Source: a virus | Virus record (IMG/VR): IMGVR_UViG_3300030044_000196 | Coordinates: 1 to 23,003 of that record | DNA: 23,003 nucleotides | Strand: one strand, 5' to 3' | In this document: positions 20,691-23,003 of the stretch, piece after piece | Numbering within the stretch: position 1 is the first letter of the stretch | Layout: each line of letters begins with the position of its first letter | Translations under genes and position numbers: made by a program | Notes under the pieces: model-generated | Databases searched by the model: none | Told to the model about the DNA's origin: nothing | The model's input: only the letters and a program-made list of their open reading frames with translations

Positions 20691-20908
20691 CGTTCAATGA
20701 TGGTGTATTGTGCACTGTCTAGATACCAATTGCCACCGTAGATTGGGTCAACCCAATTGCAAGCAAATGTTATTGAGGAGTCTTCACCACGTGCCAACTG
20801 TGCATCAATGATCGTACTAGCTGCCAACTCAATGGCATTCTCCAGTGTGATACCACACTGAACCATCGACTTAATATTCTTCAACGAACTGTGAACTTTG
20901 ATTTTCAT
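20687..20908 (-). CDS. Unknown small protein, 73 aa
   Basis: A 73-aa protein. The N-terminus MKIKVHSSLKNIKSMVQ gives a strand and helix, followed by a second helix (LENAIELAASTIIDAQL) and a C-terminal beta part (SSITFACNWVDPIYGGNWYLDSAQ). The helix-strand mix suggests a small alpha/beta fold. No catalytic motif is seen. It overlaps the ligase gene by four bases (ATATGA) and the 125-aa gene by four bases at the other end, so it is co-translated with both. Function unknown. Confidence 0.55.
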   Translation of the reverse strand: MKIKVHSSLKNIKSMVQCGITLENAIELAASTIIDAQLARGEDSSITFACNWVDPIYGGNWYLDSAQYTIIER

Positions 20909-21828
20909 ATATCAATCTCATTTCTAAGTCCTACATAGATAGGACTTCTTGGTTTAGTTTTAACACCATGGGACTTAGACTTGATTGTAATTGTTTTCCA
21001 CAACCACTTATCTTTGTCCGCCCAAATCTCTCGACGCTTTTGGTCGGTCAATCCAACACCAGTCCCAACCCTGAACTCAAGACCAACATTGTCACGAACA
21101 AGGAATGCACCCAATGTCCCTTTGCCAACCAGTAGAGCACCAGCTGATGACCTGTCCATCTTACCAACTGCATTCCTTTTCTCTGGATTGCAGTTCAACA
21201 TCTGCTCTTCAAATCCAATGATGATGCACTCCGACCGGGTGAAGCGAGCTAGCTTGACTAGGTATTGTTCCCTCAGCGTAGAACGACCTTGCTTGTAAGG
21301 AGAGTAAGGCGCTCGGAAACAAATACCCTCACCTTGTTGCTCTTCACATTCGTGGAAGAATTCCAACAGCTCTCGGGGGGATGTACAAGCTACAAGTTCA
21401 GGTAAGACACAGAAAGGAGGTAGTGATGGTCGTTCAAAGATAGCAGTATCTATCCTATCTTTGTACCCCATATTGTATCCTCTATCCCACCAGTCAAGGA
21501 CATGGAACTGTATCTTGTCAGAGTCAGGATGTTCCTCTGACATCACGATTGATTCTACTTGGTCGTAAGGTAAGTCCTTATTCCACAACTCCATGTCAAA
21601 CCCATATGGAAGGGAGTCTGACCTCTGCTGGAGCAGTTTGTTGGGGATCTTCTTCAGAGTCCTAGAGGCCAAGTCACCTAGTTTGATTGCTCTTATACCA
21701 TCCTTCTTTAAGGAAGCAATGACTGGGTAACAAAGTTTCTTCATTGCTTCTAAGATGGAAGAATCAGAGTGATCTGACTCTGAACTCAACAAAGAAGCAG
21801 CTAGCATTGGTTTGGTGAAAGGTATCAT
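20905..21828 (-). CDS. ATP-dependent DNA ligase (altered motif V)
   Basis: A 307-aa ligase with nucleotidyltransferase motif I K41-K-D43-G44 (the AMP-accepting lysine), motif III-like F77-D-M-E80-L, motif IV E167-G-I-C-F-R172 and a C-terminal OB-like part (about 205-300). In motif V the sequence is LVK192-L-A194-RF, where family members typically have K-x-K, so the second lysine is replaced by alanine. Other motifs look intact. Length is close to small viral ligases with no extra domains. It seals nicks during replication and recombination. The start overlaps the helicase stop by four bases. Confidence 0.85.
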   Translation of the reverse strand: MIPFTKPMLAASLLSSESDHSDSSILEAMKKLCYPVIASLKKDGIRAIKLGDLASRTLKKIPNKLLQQRSDSLPYGFDMELWNKDLPYDQVESIVMSEEHPDSDKIQFHVLDWWDRGYNMGYKDRIDTAIFERPSLPPFCVLPELVACTSPRELLEFFHECEEQQGEGICFRAPYSPYKQGRSTLREQYLVKLARFTRSECIIIGFEEQMLNCNPEKRNAVGKMDRSSAGALLVGKGTLGAFLVRDNVGLEFRVGTGVGLTDQKRREIWADKDKWLWKTITIKSKSHGVKTKPRSPIYVGLRNEIDI

Positions 21829-23003
21829 TCTTCTCCTTCTTGTTCTACCAGACCGTCTCCTTCAAGATCATCTGGTAAGGTTTCTTTGTATTTTTCTATG
21901 TCTTCTGTCCGACCACCGACTACCATATTACTCCATGGTTCTTTGTGTTTCACTATCTTCGACAAACACCTCAACCCCTTCCCTGCAATGTCTGCCACTC
22001 GACCTTCGATGGTTCCTTTGTAGAAAACAAGCCACTGTTTAGTCACTGACAGGGAGGTAAGTCTTGGCGCGCGGCCAACACCTTGGACTAGTTCAATTGG
22101 TGACCACGTAGGAGTAACGAGAACTTCTCTCGGACGGGTAGGTATCAGTGGAATATCCTCCTCCACAACATACCCTGACTCCTTTCTCCTGCATCTTTTC
22201 TCAGCAGGAAAGACTTCATCAGTATGATGCAGAGACAACCCCACACCACCAGCCTTCAACGTATAGATACAGTATAAAGTCTTACCAGATTGGAACTTGT
22301 CTATCTCCTTCTGTCTCTCCTCGAAGGACTGCATCCCAAGACGAAGGTGTTCTGGCAGATCAAGAATCTCCCTCTCCTCAACATCCTCAAGAGCTAGAGC
22401 CTCAAGCAACTCTTCACGTGTAGTTCCTTGTGTTTGTAGTTGCTTGTCTGTCAGACTCATTATCTTTGACTTGGCCTTTTGTTTTTCTGTCAACTGAGTC
22501 TGACCACCACCCCAGATGATGGAGATTTGATCTCGTGTTACTCCCTTTCTCTCAAACTCAAGAATCATCTGTATGATTGTAGGCTTGAAACTAAGAGCAC
22601 ACACTGCTGCCTTACCACCTTCGACGATCTCCATCATCCTATTGACTAAGTACTTATGTCTAATGTACTCAGCAGCCATGCGAAACTTGAGGAACTGTAC
22701 CAGTAGAGCCATGCCTGTAGGAATACCAGCAAGTGACTTTGCTTCCAGCTTTGCCTTCTCCTCCAAATACCTCTCCCAAGCTTTCTCATAGTACTCCCTC
22801 TCTTCCCTTGACTGGAAGTCAATCATCTGAACTTTGTTGTCAGCTTCAAACTGCGGACGTACACCTTTCACCCTGACAACATACTCACTCAGGTCATCCA
22901 TCAACCTCTCGACTGCTGCTTCATTGTAGTCCTCAGGAGCACCTTCACCTGCAATTACCTTAGCATACTGAGGCCAAGTCTCATTCGTCAAGATAGCATT
23001 CTC
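21825..23003 (-). CDS. SF2 DNA helicase, C-terminal part (5' end outside window)
   Basis: The frame is open to the edge of the window (E-N-A-I-L-T-N-E-T-W), and no ATG is seen where a start would be needed, so this is the C-terminal half of a longer gene. Visible features are a helicase C domain with motif V-like YTLKAGGVGLSLHHTDEV and motif VI-like ELVQGVGRAPR followed by WLVFYKGTIEGRVADI. The N-terminal Walker A/DExx part lies outside. The arrangement is typical of SNF2/SF2 phage helicases used in replication or recombination. The acidic C-terminus (DDLEGDGLVEQEGEE) ends in an ATGA overlap with the ligase gene. Confidence 0.75.
   Translation of the reverse strand, partial: ENAILTNETWPQYAKVIAGEGAPEDYNEAAVERLMDDLSEYVVRVKGVRPQFEADNKVQMIDFQSREEREYYEKAWERYLEEKAKLEAKSLAGIPTGMALLVQFLKFRMAAEYIRHKYLVNRMMEIVEGGKAAVCALSFKPTIIQMILEFERKGVTRDQISIIWGGGQTQLTEKQKAKSKIMSLTDKQLQTQGTTREELLEALALEDVEEREILDLPEHLRLGMQSFEERQKEIDKFQSGKTLYCIYTLKAGGVGLSLHHTDEVFPAEKRCRRKESGYVVEEDIPLIPTRPREVLVTPTWSPIELVQGVGRAPRLTSLSVTKQWLVFYKGTIEGRVADIAGKGLRCLSKIVKHKEPWSNMVVGGRTEDIEKYKETLPDDLEGDGLVEQEGEE

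Noticed and set aside
22989-22991. TTG at 22991 as start of the helicase gene
   Set aside because: The frame is open to the window edge and the helicase N-terminal motifs are missing, so the gene must begin outside.
1-23003. CRISPR array, tRNA genes, insertion sequences or attachment sites
   Set aside because: No regularly spaced repeats, cloverleaf-like genes, transposase or integrase motifs or long terminal repeats were seen on reading both strands.

Overview
The window looks like part of a lytic, podovirus-like tailed bacteriophage genome. Genes are tightly packed, gene ends mostly overlap as ATGA or GTGA, and two arms converge: a rightward virion arm on the + strand (1-9146) and a leftward DNA-metabolism arm on the - strand (23003-9149). 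The two stop codons are separated by 2 bases, with a small dyad across the junction. I see no tRNA, rRNA, CRISPR array, transposon or integrase. The host cannot be named from this sequence; base composition is moderately AT-rich.

Plus arm: the C-terminal end of a beta-rich virion protein, an adaptor-like protein, a 57-aa basic ORF, a small GNAT-fold-like protein, a Gln/Ser/Asn-rich protein ending in a CFI-box-like cysteine module, two more Gln/Asn-rich proteins and a 1488-aa internal/ejection protein. The order resembles the T7 tail/internal-virion block (gp12-gp13-gp14-gp15-gp16), suggesting a short-tailed virion that ejects internal proteins. This is inference from order, size and composition.

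Minus arm, in transcription order: C-terminal half of an SF2 helicase, ATP-dependent DNA ligase, two unknowns, an NtrC-type AAA+ ATPase, a short intergenic region with a near-perfect sigma-54 promoter, four unknowns, a Cas4/RecB-like PD-(D/E)XK nuclease with an inserted DnaJ-like zinc motif, a dNMP kinase, a MazG-like pyrophosphohydrolase, a small nucleotidyltransferase, a Sak4-like RecA-fold ATPase, a 52-aa ORF, an ssDNA-binding candidate, a small unknown, a family-A DNA polymerase split into two genes, and a DUF3987-like helicase. Together these form a replication, recombination and nucleotide-pool module.

Two observations stand out. First, the phage encodes a sigma-54 activator ATPase (GSFTGA loop, Walker A/B, arginine fingers, no DNA-binding domain). 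Immediately downstream on the same strand lies TTGGCACAGAAATTGCT, matching the -24/-12 consensus with the required GG-N10-GC spacing. This suggests the phage may recruit host RpoN holoenzyme to express the following replication operon. Second, the DNA polymerase is split between a UDG-like/3'-5' exonuclease/thumb half and a fingers/palm half, separated by two tiny translationally coupled ORFs. Both halves keep their catalytic residues, so a two-chain polymerase is plausible.
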